DNA of 64,000 bases from Acidimicrobiaceae bacterium (GTDB lineage: Bacteria > Actinomycetota > Acidimicrobiia > Acidimicrobiales > RAAP-2). Position numbers and translations under genes: made by a program. Location: the NCBI GenBank assembly GCA_003160635.1, contig PMLV01000090.1, positions 35,698 through 99,697 of the forward strand. The letters are read 5' to 3'. Below are positions 10,100 through 18,245 of this stretch, one piece after another. A model generated the notes under the pieces. It worked only from the letters and a program-made list of their open reading frames with translations, had not been told where the DNA came from and searched no databases. Position 1 is the stretch's first letter. Every line of letters starts with the position of its first letter.

Positions 10100-10993
10100 A
10101 TGCGCCTGCTCAGCTTCTCCCCCCACGCCGCGTCACCCGGCACTCCGCGTCCCGGCCTCGTTGTCGACGACGAGATCGTCGACCTCAGCGACCCCGCCGT
10201 CGGCCTGCCGGGCGACATGGCTGATTTGCTCTCGCTCGGCCCCGACGGCCTGGACCGCGCCCGTCAGGCCCCTTTGGGACGGGCCGCCCGCTACCCCATC
10301 GACTCGGTGCGGCGGCACGCACCGGTTCCCCATCCACCCAGCATCTTGGCCATCGGCATGAACTACCGGGCCCATGTGGCCGAGATGGGTCGTGAGCCTC
10401 CCGAGTACCAGTACTGGTTCAACAAGCAACGGACGTCGATCGCCGGCCCGGGCGACCCCATCGTTCTCCCCACGGTCTCCACCATGGTCGACTACGAGGG
10501 CGAGCTGGCCATGGTCATCGGACCGCGCTGCCAGCACATCCCGGCGGCGCGTGCGATGGACGTCGTGGCCGGGTTCACCATCATCAACGACGTCAGCGCC
10601 CGGGACTGGCAGTGGCGGACACCCACCTTCACGCTGGGCAAGTCGTTCGACACCCACGCGCCGTGTGGCCCCTGGCTGGTCACCACCGATGAGCTGACCG
10701 ACCCCGGCAACCTGGCCCTCCGCACCTGGGTCAACGATGACCTGCGGCAGGACTCCACGACGGCCGATCTGATCTTCGGCTGCTCCGCCCTCATCGAGTA
10801 CCTGACCACGGCCATTCCCCTGGAGCCCGGCACGGTCATCGCCACGGGCACGCCGGCCGGCGTGGGTGCCGGGTTCGACCCGCCGCGCTTCCTGGCCGAC
10901 GGCGACGTGGTGCGCATCGAGATCGAGGGGATCGGGGAGCTCACCAACCCCGTGGTGCAGGGTGCGGCGCCCGTCCCCATCGGCCTCACCTGA
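10100..10993 (+). CDS. Fumarylacetoacetate hydrolase family protein
   Basis: VDYEGELAMVIG, NDVSARDWQ, GKSFDTHAPCGPW, ATGTPAGVGAG. Confidence 0.92.
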   Translation: MRLLSFSPHAASPGTPRPGLVVDDEIVDLSDPAVGLPGDMADLLSLGPDGLDRARQAPLGRAARYPIDSVRRHAPVPHPPSILAIGMNYRAHVAEMGREPPEYQYWFNKQRTSIAGPGDPIVLPTVSTMVDYEGELAMVIGPRCQHIPAARAMDVVAGFTIINDVSARDWQWRTPTFTLGKSFDTHAPCGPWLVTTDELTDPGNLALRTWVNDDLRQDSTTADLIFGCSALIEYLTTAIPLEPGTVIATGTPAGVGAGFDPPRFLADGDVVRIEIEGIGELTNPVVQGAAPVPIGLT

Positions 10994-11047
10994 GGCCGGG
11001 ACGCCCTTTCGGTCACAACGGGCTCCCGGCACGGCAGAATGGGGGGC

Positions 11048-11383
11048 GTGCCCGATATCGAGACAGAGTTGAGTGATGCCGAGCGTGCCGATCGCCTGAG
11101 CAAGCTGCAGGGGATCATCGACCTCATGCGGCCGGCTGTGCAGGCCGATGGGGGAGACCTCGTCCTGGTCCGGGCGGATGTGGCCGCGGGCGTCGTCGAG
11201 GTGCAACTCCAGGGAGCCTGCAGCTCCTGCGCGGTGAGCTCGGCCACCCTTTCGGGGGGCGTCGAGCGGATCCTGCGGGAGCGGCTGTCGTGGGTCACCG
11301 AGGTCGTGGGCGGGTTGGACGATTCCCTGAGCCTGGACGAGAGCTCGTCCCTCGGCAGCGGGGGCTACGTCCCGAACTTCTGA
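11048..11383 (+). CDS. NifU C-terminal-like Fe-S scaffold domain protein
   Basis: MRPAVQADGGDLVLV...LQGACSSCAVSSATL; CxxC motif. Confidence 0.85.
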   Translation: MPDIETELSDAERADRLSKLQGIIDLMRPAVQADGGDLVLVRADVAAGVVEVQLQGACSSCAVSSATLSGGVERILRERLSWVTEVVGGLDDSLSLDESSSLGSGGYVPNF

Positions 11384-11403
11384 GGCCGGCCGGGCCGGCT
11401 CGT

Positions 11404-11422
11404 TAGTTAGCAAAACTAACTA
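11404..11422 (+). promoter_or_regulatory. Perfect 7-bp inverted repeat TAGTTAG-N5-CTAACTA overlapping a TATACT -10, candidate MarR operator
   Basis: tagttag caaaa ctaacta followed by tatact (11421-11426) and ATG at 11432. Confidence 0.7.
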
Positions 11423-11431
11423 TACTGGGGC

Positions 11432-11893
11432 ATGCCCGCGCCGCTGGAGTCCGCCACCCGGCCGTCCCCGGCCGACCTGGAGTCGGAGGAGTTGGTCAGT
11501 CGGCTTCGCCTCTCCATCAACCGGTTGCACCGGCTGCTGCGCCAGGAGTCGTTGGCCGGCCTTTCGCCGGCGCAGGCGTCGGCGCTGGGCGCCGTCAACC
11601 GCCTCGGCAGCCCCACGCTGGGGGAGCTGGCCTCCATCGAGCAGGTGCAGCCCCCCACCATGACCAAGATCGTGGCCGGGTTGGCGGACGCCGGCATGGT
11701 GACGCGCGTCACCGATGCCTCGGACCGCCGCAGCGCGCGCGTGCGCATCACGCCGCCCGGCAAGCGATCCCTCGAGAGCATCCGCACGCTCAAGAACGCC
11801 TTCCTCACCCGGCGCCTGGCCGAGCTCAGCCCGGAGCAGCAGGCCGGAGCGGCCGACCTGGTGGACCTGCTGGAACACCTGGTGGGCCGATGA
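11432..11893 (+). CDS. MarR family transcriptional regulator
   Basis: winged-helix ...TLGELASIEQVQPPTMTKIVAGLADAGMVTRVTDASDRRSARVRITP. Confidence 0.92.
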   Translation: MPAPLESATRPSPADLESEELVSRLRLSINRLHRLLRQESLAGLSPAQASALGAVNRLGSPTLGELASIEQVQPPTMTKIVAGLADAGMVTRVTDASDRRSARVRITPPGKRSLESIRTLKNAFLTRRLAELSPEQQAGAADLVDLLEHLVGR

Positions 11894-13224
11894 GACGCCT
11901 GGCCGACGCCGGCCACCGCACCTTTCGTGCGCTGTCGGTCCGGAATTACCGCCTCTTCTTCACCGGCCAGGTCATCTCGGTCTCCGGAACCTGGATGCAG
12001 ACCGTGGCCCAGACCTACCTCATCCTCTTTCGCCTCCACGGGACCGGTGTCGACGTGGCGATCGCCACCGGGCTGCAGTTCGTACCCCTCCTGCTCTTCG
12101 GGCCGTTCGGGGGGTTGATCGCCGACCGCCTGGACAAGCGCAAGGTCCTCTACGCCACACAGTCCTCGGCCGCCGTCCTGGCGCTCGCCCTGGGCCTGCT
12201 GGTCATCACCCACTCGGTGCACCTCGGGGACGTGTTCGCGCTGGCGTCGCTGCTCGGTGTGGTCAACCTGTTCGACAATCCGGCGCGCCAGACCTTCGTC
12301 TCCGAAATGGTGGGACGGGACCTCCTGCCCAATGCCGTCAGCCTCAACAGCGTCGTCATGAACGGGGCTCGGGTCATCGGACCGGCCATCGGCGGTGTGC
12401 TCATTCTCACCCTCGGGGTGTCGACGTGTTTCATCGTCAATGCCGCCTCGTACGTGGCGGTCATCGTGGCGCTCTCCAGAATGCGCAGCGCCGAGCTGTA
12501 CTCGAGTCCCGGCGTGGGCCGGAAGAAGGGTCAGGTGCGTGAAGGGTTGCGCTACGCGTGGTCCACCGTCGATCTGCGCTCACCGCTCATCTCCATGGCC
12601 ATCGTCGGCATCTTCGCCTTCAACTTCACGGTCACCCTTCCGCTGCTGGCCAAGGTCACGTTTCACGGTGGGGCCGGCCTCTACAGCTCCTTTCTGGCTG
12701 CCATGGGCGCAGGTGCGGTGGCGGGTGGGCTCTTCACGGCGCACCGAAGCAGTCCGTCGACGCGACTGCTGGCCATGATCGGCCTGTTCTTCGGTGGCTC
12801 GATCCTGGCCGTGTCGGTGGCGCCCACCAGACTGGTGGCCATCCTGCTCCTGGTACTGATGGGAGCCGGCAGCATCTCGTTCGTGGCCACCAACAACGCC
12901 ACCCTCCAACTGCGGTCCGATCCGGCCATGCGGGGCCGTGTCATGTCCCTCAATGCCATCGCATTCTTGGGCAGTACCCCGATCGGTGCACCGCTGGTCG
13001 GCTACATCAGCGATATCAGCAATCCTCGGATTGCCCTTCTGGTCGGTGGTGTCGCCACACTGTTGGCCAGCGTGCCACTCTTCTTCGTCGCCACCCGGCA
13101 GCGCGCTGACCGCGCGGCGGCTCTTTCCGATGCCATGGTCGTCGTGTCCGACGAGGATTCCAACGTGGTATCCCTGCCCCTGGGCGACAACGAGACAGCG
13201 CCGGCGCAACGCCGGACGAGCTAG
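11890..13224 (+). CDS. MFS transporter (enterobactin-exporter-like/DHA3 type)
   Basis: FRALSVRNYRLFFTGQVISVSGTWMQTVAQ, GPFGGLIADRLDKRK; 4-nt overlap with MarR. Confidence 0.9.
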   Translation: MRRLADAGHRTFRALSVRNYRLFFTGQVISVSGTWMQTVAQTYLILFRLHGTGVDVAIATGLQFVPLLLFGPFGGLIADRLDKRKVLYATQSSAAVLALALGLLVITHSVHLGDVFALASLLGVVNLFDNPARQTFVSEMVGRDLLPNAVSLNSVVMNGARVIGPAIGGVLILTLGVSTCFIVNAASYVAVIVALSRMRSAELYSSPGVGRKKGQVREGLRYAWSTVDLRSPLISMAIVGIFAFNFTVTLPLLAKVTFHGGAGLYSSFLAAMGAGAVAGGLFTAHRSSPSTRLLAMIGLFFGGSILAVSVAPTRLVAILLLVLMGAGSISFVATNNATLQLRSDPAMRGRVMSLNAIAFLGSTPIGAPLVGYISDISNPRIALLVGGVATLLASVPLFFVATRQRADRAAALSDAMVVVSDEDSNVVSLPLGDNETAPAQRRTS

Positions 13225-13233
13225 CGCACGCCC

Positions 13234-14013
13234 ATGACCGGACACTGGACATTGCACACTGATCGGCGCCGGGCGAGCTCGTTCGGTGACGATGCGGAGC
13301 AGTACGACCGGGTCCGCCCCCGGTATCCGGCCACCCTGATCGACCGGCTCATGGGGGAGCGACCCCACGACGTCCTCGATGTGGGCTGCGGCACCGGGAT
13401 CGTGGCGCGCCTGTTGACCGACCGGGGCTGTGAGGTGCTCGGACTCGAACCAGACCCTCGCATGGCCGAGGTTGCCCGCCGCCACGGCGTGCACGTCGAA
13501 GCCGGGACGTTCGAAGAGTGGGACCCGGCCGGCCGGCGCTTCGATCTGTTGACGGCGGGCCAGGCCTGGCATTGGGTCGATCCCCACCAGGGAGCGGCTA
13601 AGGCGGCGCAGGTGCTCCGCCCGGGCGGGCGCATCGGCCTGTTTTGGAACCAGGCCCATCCGGATGCGTCGGTACGCCCCGCCCTCGACGCCGCCTACGG
13701 CCGCCATGCACCAGAGCTGGCAAAGCGATCCGTGCTCCTGGGGCAGCGGGAGACGTCGCTGTACGAGTCGGTGGCCGAGACCCTCCGGCATACCGACGCC
13801 TTCGAGATGGTCTCGGTGGAGATGTTCCATCACGAGATCGTCTACTCGTGCGCGGAGTGGATAGATCTGGCCGCCACGCATAGTGACCATCACACGCTTC
13901 CCCCGGCGCAGCTGGCCGCGCTGCTGGCCGATGTCCGGGTGGAGGTCGACCGGGTAGGTGGCCAGGTTCCCGTGCAGTACGAGGCTGCGCTGGTGACGGG
14001 GAGGCGACGCTAG
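13234..14013 (+). CDS. Class I SAM-dependent methyltransferase
   Basis: VLDVGCGTGIVARLLTDRG, VLRPGGRIGLFW. Confidence 0.88.
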   Translation: MTGHWTLHTDRRRASSFGDDAEQYDRVRPRYPATLIDRLMGERPHDVLDVGCGTGIVARLLTDRGCEVLGLEPDPRMAEVARRHGVHVEAGTFEEWDPAGRRFDLLTAGQAWHWVDPHQGAAKAAQVLRPGGRIGLFWNQAHPDASVRPALDAAYGRHAPELAKRSVLLGQRETSLYESVAETLRHTDAFEMVSVEMFHHEIVYSCAEWIDLAATHSDHHTLPPAQLAALLADVRVEVDRVGGQVPVQYEAALVTGRRR

Positions 14014-15233
14014 GGCCGCGGCTCCTTGGGCAGGCCGAGCACGCGCTCGCCGACGATGTTGCGCTGGATCTCCGCCGTCCCACCCCAGATGGTCTCTGAG
14101 CGGGAGAAGAAGAAGAGAGACTGCAGGTTGTCGACCGGGTAGTTGGCCCAGGCCCGGCGTGCCCCGGGGAGCAGCGTGTCCTGCCCCCCTTGTCCCAACA
14201 GCGTCTGGCCCTGCATGCCCAGGATGTCCATGGCGAGCAGCAGCGTCTCTTGATGGGTCTCGGACCAGAACATCTTGTTGCACGCACTGAGTGCAGCCGT
14301 CGTGTGCGTGCCACGCACGGCGTCGGTCAACGTGCGGTAGCCATTGATCTCCATGATCTTGATCTTCGACCACGACCGCGCCAACCGCTGCCGGATGAGC
14401 GGATCGCTGCTGGCGCCGGACTCCTGGGCCAGCTGGAGAATCTCGTTGAACTCCTTGCGGAACCGCCGGTAGCTGGTGGTGGCTGACGTCCCCCGCTCGA
14501 AACCGAGCGTCGTCATCGCCACCTTCCATCCGTTGTTCAAGCCACCGATGACGTTCTCTTTGGGGCAGCGCGCGTTGGTGAGGAAGACCTCGTTGAATTC
14601 GGCCGACCCGTCGATCTGCTGGATGGGGCGCACCTCGATGCCCGGCTGCCTCATGGGTACGAGCAGATAGGAGATGCCGGCGTGCTTGGGTGCGTTGGGA
14701 TCGGTGCGCGCCAGCAAGAAGATGTAGTCGGCATACTGCGCCTGCGTGGTCCACACCTTCTGGCCGTTGATCACCCATTCGTCCCCGTCGGGCTCGGCCT
14801 TGGTCTTGAGACTGGCCAGGTCGGAGCCGGCGTCGGGTTCGCTGAATCCCTGGCACCACGAGATCCCTCCCTTGAGGATGCTCGGGATGAACTGCTGCTT
14901 CTGCTCTTCGGTGCCCCACTGCAGGATTGTCGGTCCCACCAAGGTGTCGCCGAAGAAGTCGCCCCGCAGCGGGGCCCCGGCGCGTGCGAACTCCTCGTTC
15001 AGCACCACCTGCTGGAGAAGCGTCAGACCCTTGCCGCCGTAGGCCACCGGCCAGCCGGCGCAGATCCATCCGCCCCCGTAGAGCGTGGCCGTCCACTCGT
15101 TGTTGAACGTCGCCCGTTCCTCGGGTGTCAAGGAGAACTCGGCGGTACCCCAACCGGCCGGCAGATGTTCCGCCAACCAGGCGCTGATGACGCCGCGGAA
15201 CTCTTCTGCTTCGGGAGGATAGGTGAGGTCCAT
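14010..15233 (-). CDS. Acyl-CoA dehydrogenase
   Basis: WCQGFSEPDAGSDLASLKTKA, LFFFSRSETIWGGTAEIQRNIVGERVLGLPKEPRP; ATG 15233. Confidence 0.93.
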   Translation of the reverse strand: MDLTYPPEAEEFRGVISAWLAEHLPAGWGTAEFSLTPEERATFNNEWTATLYGGGWICAGWPVAYGGKGLTLLQQVVLNEEFARAGAPLRGDFFGDTLVGPTILQWGTEEQKQQFIPSILKGGISWCQGFSEPDAGSDLASLKTKAEPDGDEWVINGQKVWTTQAQYADYIFLLARTDPNAPKHAGISYLLVPMRQPGIEVRPIQQIDGSAEFNEVFLTNARCPKENVIGGLNNGWKVAMTTLGFERGTSATTSYRRFRKEFNEILQLAQESGASSDPLIRQRLARSWSKIKIMEINGYRTLTDAVRGTHTTAALSACNKMFWSETHQETLLLAMDILGMQGQTLLGQGGQDTLLPGARRAWANYPVDNLQSLFFFSRSETIWGGTAEIQRNIVGERVLGLPKEPRP

Positions 15234-15308
15234 TCCACGGCACGGTACCCGCCCGGCCATCGACGGGGAAACCGGCCGGCCCCGCCGGGATGCCCCTACC
15301 TCGGGCGG

Positions 15309-15314
15309 TACAAT
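15309..15314 (+). promoter_or_regulatory. Candidate -10 (TACAAT) for the leader-ORF/MgtE/NRAMP operon
   Basis: TACAAT in GC-rich intergenic region; no clear -35. Confidence 0.45.
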
Positions 15315-15381
15315 GGACGCGCGACCGATCCGTGGTCCGTGACGCCCCCGGTACGGGGCACGAGTGGAAGGAGGTGTGGCC

Positions 15382-15444
15382 ATGCGTAGGGACGAACCTC
15401 CCAGTAGCACTACCGGCACACCTCGCCACATCTGCGCCGGCTGA
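15382..15444 (+). CDS. Putative regulatory leader peptide MRRDEPPSSTTGTPRHICAG
   Basis: ATG preceded by AAGGAGGT (15368-15375) with 6-nt spacing; 20 codons, stop TGA; absent from ORF track because of length. Confidence 0.6.
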   Translation: MRRDEPPSSTTGTPRHICAG

Positions 15445-15597
15445 GCTGCTGGTTTCTCCAGCCTGCCCGGTCGTCACCGCAGGTGTCGGGATAGAGAAGG
15501 TGCTGGTCTCAGCCTCTTTCGGTCGCCTCCACATCGCAGGCGCCGCTCTGTTCATTCCGACCTGACCGCCTTGTGGCGCCGCACAGGAGGTAGCACC

Positions 15598-17007
15598 TTG
15601 GCCTCAACGCCGCCGGCAGGATCACCTGCTCGTTCCACGCATTCCCTACCCCGCCGACGGGAGACCCCCGATCGCCCGGCGCACCAGCGCCGCCGCCGCA
15701 CCCGCCGCATTCTGGCGTCCGAGGGCGTCTTCGACTCCATCGTCTCCCTGGCGGGCATCCTTGGTCGGCCGGTCACGAATCAGACCGGTCAGGAGATCGG
15801 CCGACTCGACGACATCGTGGCCCGTTGGTCAGATGGACAGACCTACCCGCCCGTGACCGGGCTCGTCATACGGGTGGGGCGCCGTTTGGCCTTCGTCCCC
15901 GCGTCGGCCATCGATCGCATCGCCCACGCCGAGGTGCTGCTGCGCTCGGCCCGACTCGACCTGCGCGACGTCGTACGCCGCCCCGGCGAGGTGCTCCTGG
16001 CCAAAGACGTCCTCGACCATCAGCTGGTCGACGTCGACGGCGTGCAGGTCATTCGGGCCGCCGACCTCTACCTGGCCGAGGTGCTCGGGCGCATACGCCT
16101 CGTCGGCGCCGACGTGTCGACGTCGACGCTGCTGCGCCGGCTGGGGCCACGCCGTTGGCGCCCGTCGCCCACACCCGATCGCGTCATCGACTGGGCCGCC
16201 ATCCAGCCCTTCGGCGAGTCCACCGATTCCGTGGACGGGGCCACCCAGGTCCGCCTCCGGACCACCCACGAGGGACTGCACCGCTTGCGCCCCGGCGAGT
16301 TGGCCGACCTGTTGGAGGACCTTCGCCGGGACGAGCGCAGGGAGCTGCTGGCGGCGCTGAGCCCCGACGAAGCGGCCGACGCGCTCGAAGAGATGCAGGC
16401 TGACGACCTCGAGCAGCTCCTGCGGGAAGCCGATCCCGACGAGGCGGCACGACTTCTCGTGGCCATGGAGCCCGACGAAGCGGTCGATGCCCTCCGCGAC
16501 CTTCCGGCGGCGACGCGGGGCGAGTTGTTGCGACGCATGGCGCCCAGCGCGGCAGCCGCGTTGCGCGAGCTGCTCGGATATCCCGAGGACGAGGCGGGCG
16601 GCATCATGACGTCCACGCTCGTCGTGGCCATCACCGACGACACCGTGACCGAGGTGGTCGATCAACTGGCCGATGCCCGCGGTCACGACGTCGATCTCGA
16701 CGCGGTGGCCGTGGTGAACAAGGAGGGATCGTTCGTCGGGGACGTCACGCTGCTCAAGATCCTCTTGACCATGCAGACCTCACCCGATTCGCGCATCTCC
16801 TCCCTCCTGGTCGATGAAGATGTCGTCACGGTGCGGCCGCGCGCGTCGGCCGACGAGGTGGCCCGGCAGCTGGTCGAGGCCCGCAGGCTCTCACTGGTCG
16901 TCGTCGACGACGATGGGCGACCCATGGGGCGGATCCTGGCCGACGACGTGCTCGACGCGCTCGTACCCACGAAGGGTCGGTTCCATTTTCCCAAGCTTCT
17001 GACGTGA
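15598..17007 (+). CDS. PRC-barrel + MgtE N-terminal + CBS domain protein, without MgtE transmembrane domain
   Basis: ILGRPVTNQTGQEIGRLDDIV (PRC), repeated DEAADALEEM/DEAARLLVAMEPDEAVDALRDLP (MgtE_N), DEAGGIMTSTLVVA...(CBS); ends after CBS; AGGAGGT 6 nt before TTG 15598. Confidence 0.85.
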   Translation: MASTPPAGSPARSTHSLPRRRETPDRPAHQRRRRTRRILASEGVFDSIVSLAGILGRPVTNQTGQEIGRLDDIVARWSDGQTYPPVTGLVIRVGRRLAFVPASAIDRIAHAEVLLRSARLDLRDVVRRPGEVLLAKDVLDHQLVDVDGVQVIRAADLYLAEVLGRIRLVGADVSTSTLLRRLGPRRWRPSPTPDRVIDWAAIQPFGESTDSVDGATQVRLRTTHEGLHRLRPGELADLLEDLRRDERRELLAALSPDEAADALEEMQADDLEQLLREADPDEAARLLVAMEPDEAVDALRDLPAATRGELLRRMAPSAAAALRELLGYPEDEAGGIMTSTLVVAITDDTVTEVVDQLADARGHDVDLDAVAVVNKEGSFVGDVTLLKILLTMQTSPDSRISSLLVDEDVVTVRPRASADEVARQLVEARRLSLVVVDDDGRPMGRILADDVLDALVPTKGRFHFPKLLT

Positions 17008-18245
17008 AGGCCCCGATTCACCGGAGAGGCCTCGTCTACCTCGCCGCCGCCGGGCCCGGACTGATCGCCGCCGCCGCCGGCAACGATGCGGGTGGCGTCG
17101 TCACCTACTCCTCGGCCGGCTCGGACTTCATCTACCGCACGCTCTTTCTGATGGTGCTGATCACCATCGCCTATGTCGTCGTGCAGGAGATGGTGGCGCG
17201 GCTGGCCGTGTACACCGGTAAGGGCTTGGCCGCACTCATCCGCGAGGAGTTCCCGCTGCGCATGACGGCCTTCGCCGTGACGGCCTTCGCCATCGCCAAC
17301 ATCGGGCTCATGGTCACCGAATTCGGCGGCATCGCGACGGCGTTCGACCTCTTCGGCGTCTCGCGCTATCTCTCGGTGCCCATCGCCGCGCTGGCCATCT
17401 GGAGCCTGGTCCTGTTCGGGTCGTACCGCTACGCCGAGCGGGTCTTCCTGTTGTTGACACTCGTCTTCGTGGCCTACCCGATCGCCGCTGTGCTCGGCCA
17501 TCCCAATTGGCACCATGTCGCCAGCAACACCTTGTGGCCCCACTTCATTGCCAACAAGTCCTTCCTCCTGCTCGCAGTGGCACTCATCGGGACCACCATC
17601 ACCCCCTACATCCAGTTGTACGAGGCCGGTGCCGTGGTGGACAAGGGTGTCAAGCCCGAGGACTACCGGTTCCAACGGGTCGACGCCATCGTCGGGGCGG
17701 TCCTGGCTGCGTTCGTCGCCATGTCGATCATCGTGGCCACCGGCGCCACCATTGGAGGGTCGGGTCCGCTGACCTCGGCCGCACACGCCGCCCATGCACT
17801 ACGCCCGGTGGCGGGTCCAGCCGCGGAGGTGTTGTTCGGACTCGGGCTCCTGGGCGCCTCAGCCCTGGCGGCGGCCGTGGTGCCACTTTCCACGTCCTAT
17901 GCGGTGGCCGAGGCGGTCGGAGTGGAACGGTCCGTCTCCTCCAGCTTTCGCCAGGCTCCGCTCTTCCTGGGGCTCTTCACGGCCCAGATCCTCCTCGGCG
18001 CGGCCGTGGTGCTGGTGCCGGGCAACCTGATCACCTTGATTTTGAACACGCAGGTCCTCGAAGGCGTAATCACGCCGATGACCCTGGTGCTGATCCTGGT
18101 GCTCGCCAACCGGCGTTCCCTGCTGGGCCCGGCCGCGAACGGGCCATGGGCCCGCTGGCTGGGTGGGGTGTCGATTCTCTCGGTCGCCGCCGTGGCCTCG
18201 GTCTTCGTGGTCCTTACGGTCCTGGGGTGGTTCGGCCTCAATTGA
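17004..18245 (+). CDS. NRAMP-family divalent metal transporter (non-canonical, NRMT-like)
   Basis: GPGLIAAAAGNDAGGVVTYSSAGSDF; TM6 region GTTITPYIQLYEAG lacks the canonical MPH; GTGA overlap with upstream gene. Confidence 0.85.
   Translation: MKAPIHRRGLVYLAAAGPGLIAAAAGNDAGGVVTYSSAGSDFIYRTLFLMVLITIAYVVVQEMVARLAVYTGKGLAALIREEFPLRMTAFAVTAFAIANIGLMVTEFGGIATAFDLFGVSRYLSVPIAALAIWSLVLFGSYRYAERVFLLLTLVFVAYPIAAVLGHPNWHHVASNTLWPHFIANKSFLLLAVALIGTTITPYIQLYEAGAVVDKGVKPEDYRFQRVDAIVGAVLAAFVAMSIIVATGATIGGSGPLTSAAHAAHALRPVAGPAAEVLFGLGLLGASALAAAVVPLSTSYAVAEAVGVERSVSSSFRQAPLFLGLFTAQILLGAAVVLVPGNLITLILNTQVLEGVITPMTLVLILVLANRRSLLGPAANGPWARWLGGVSILSVAAVASVFVVLTVLGWFGLN

Noticed and set aside
10133-11413. 426-aa minus-strand ORF
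   Set aside because: Antisense to FAH hydrolase and NifU-like genes.
12580-15555. 991-aa minus-strand ORF
   Set aside because: GC-rich shadow ORF: antisense to MFS/methyltransferase and out of frame with the real acyl-CoA dehydrogenase; low-complexity Arg/Gly/His composition.
15240-15597. Known M-box, ydaO or yybP-ykoY riboswitch upstream of the MgtE-like gene
   Set aside because: I could not find the conserved core strings of these riboswitches; the leader-ORF model explains the region better. A covariance-model search would be decisive.
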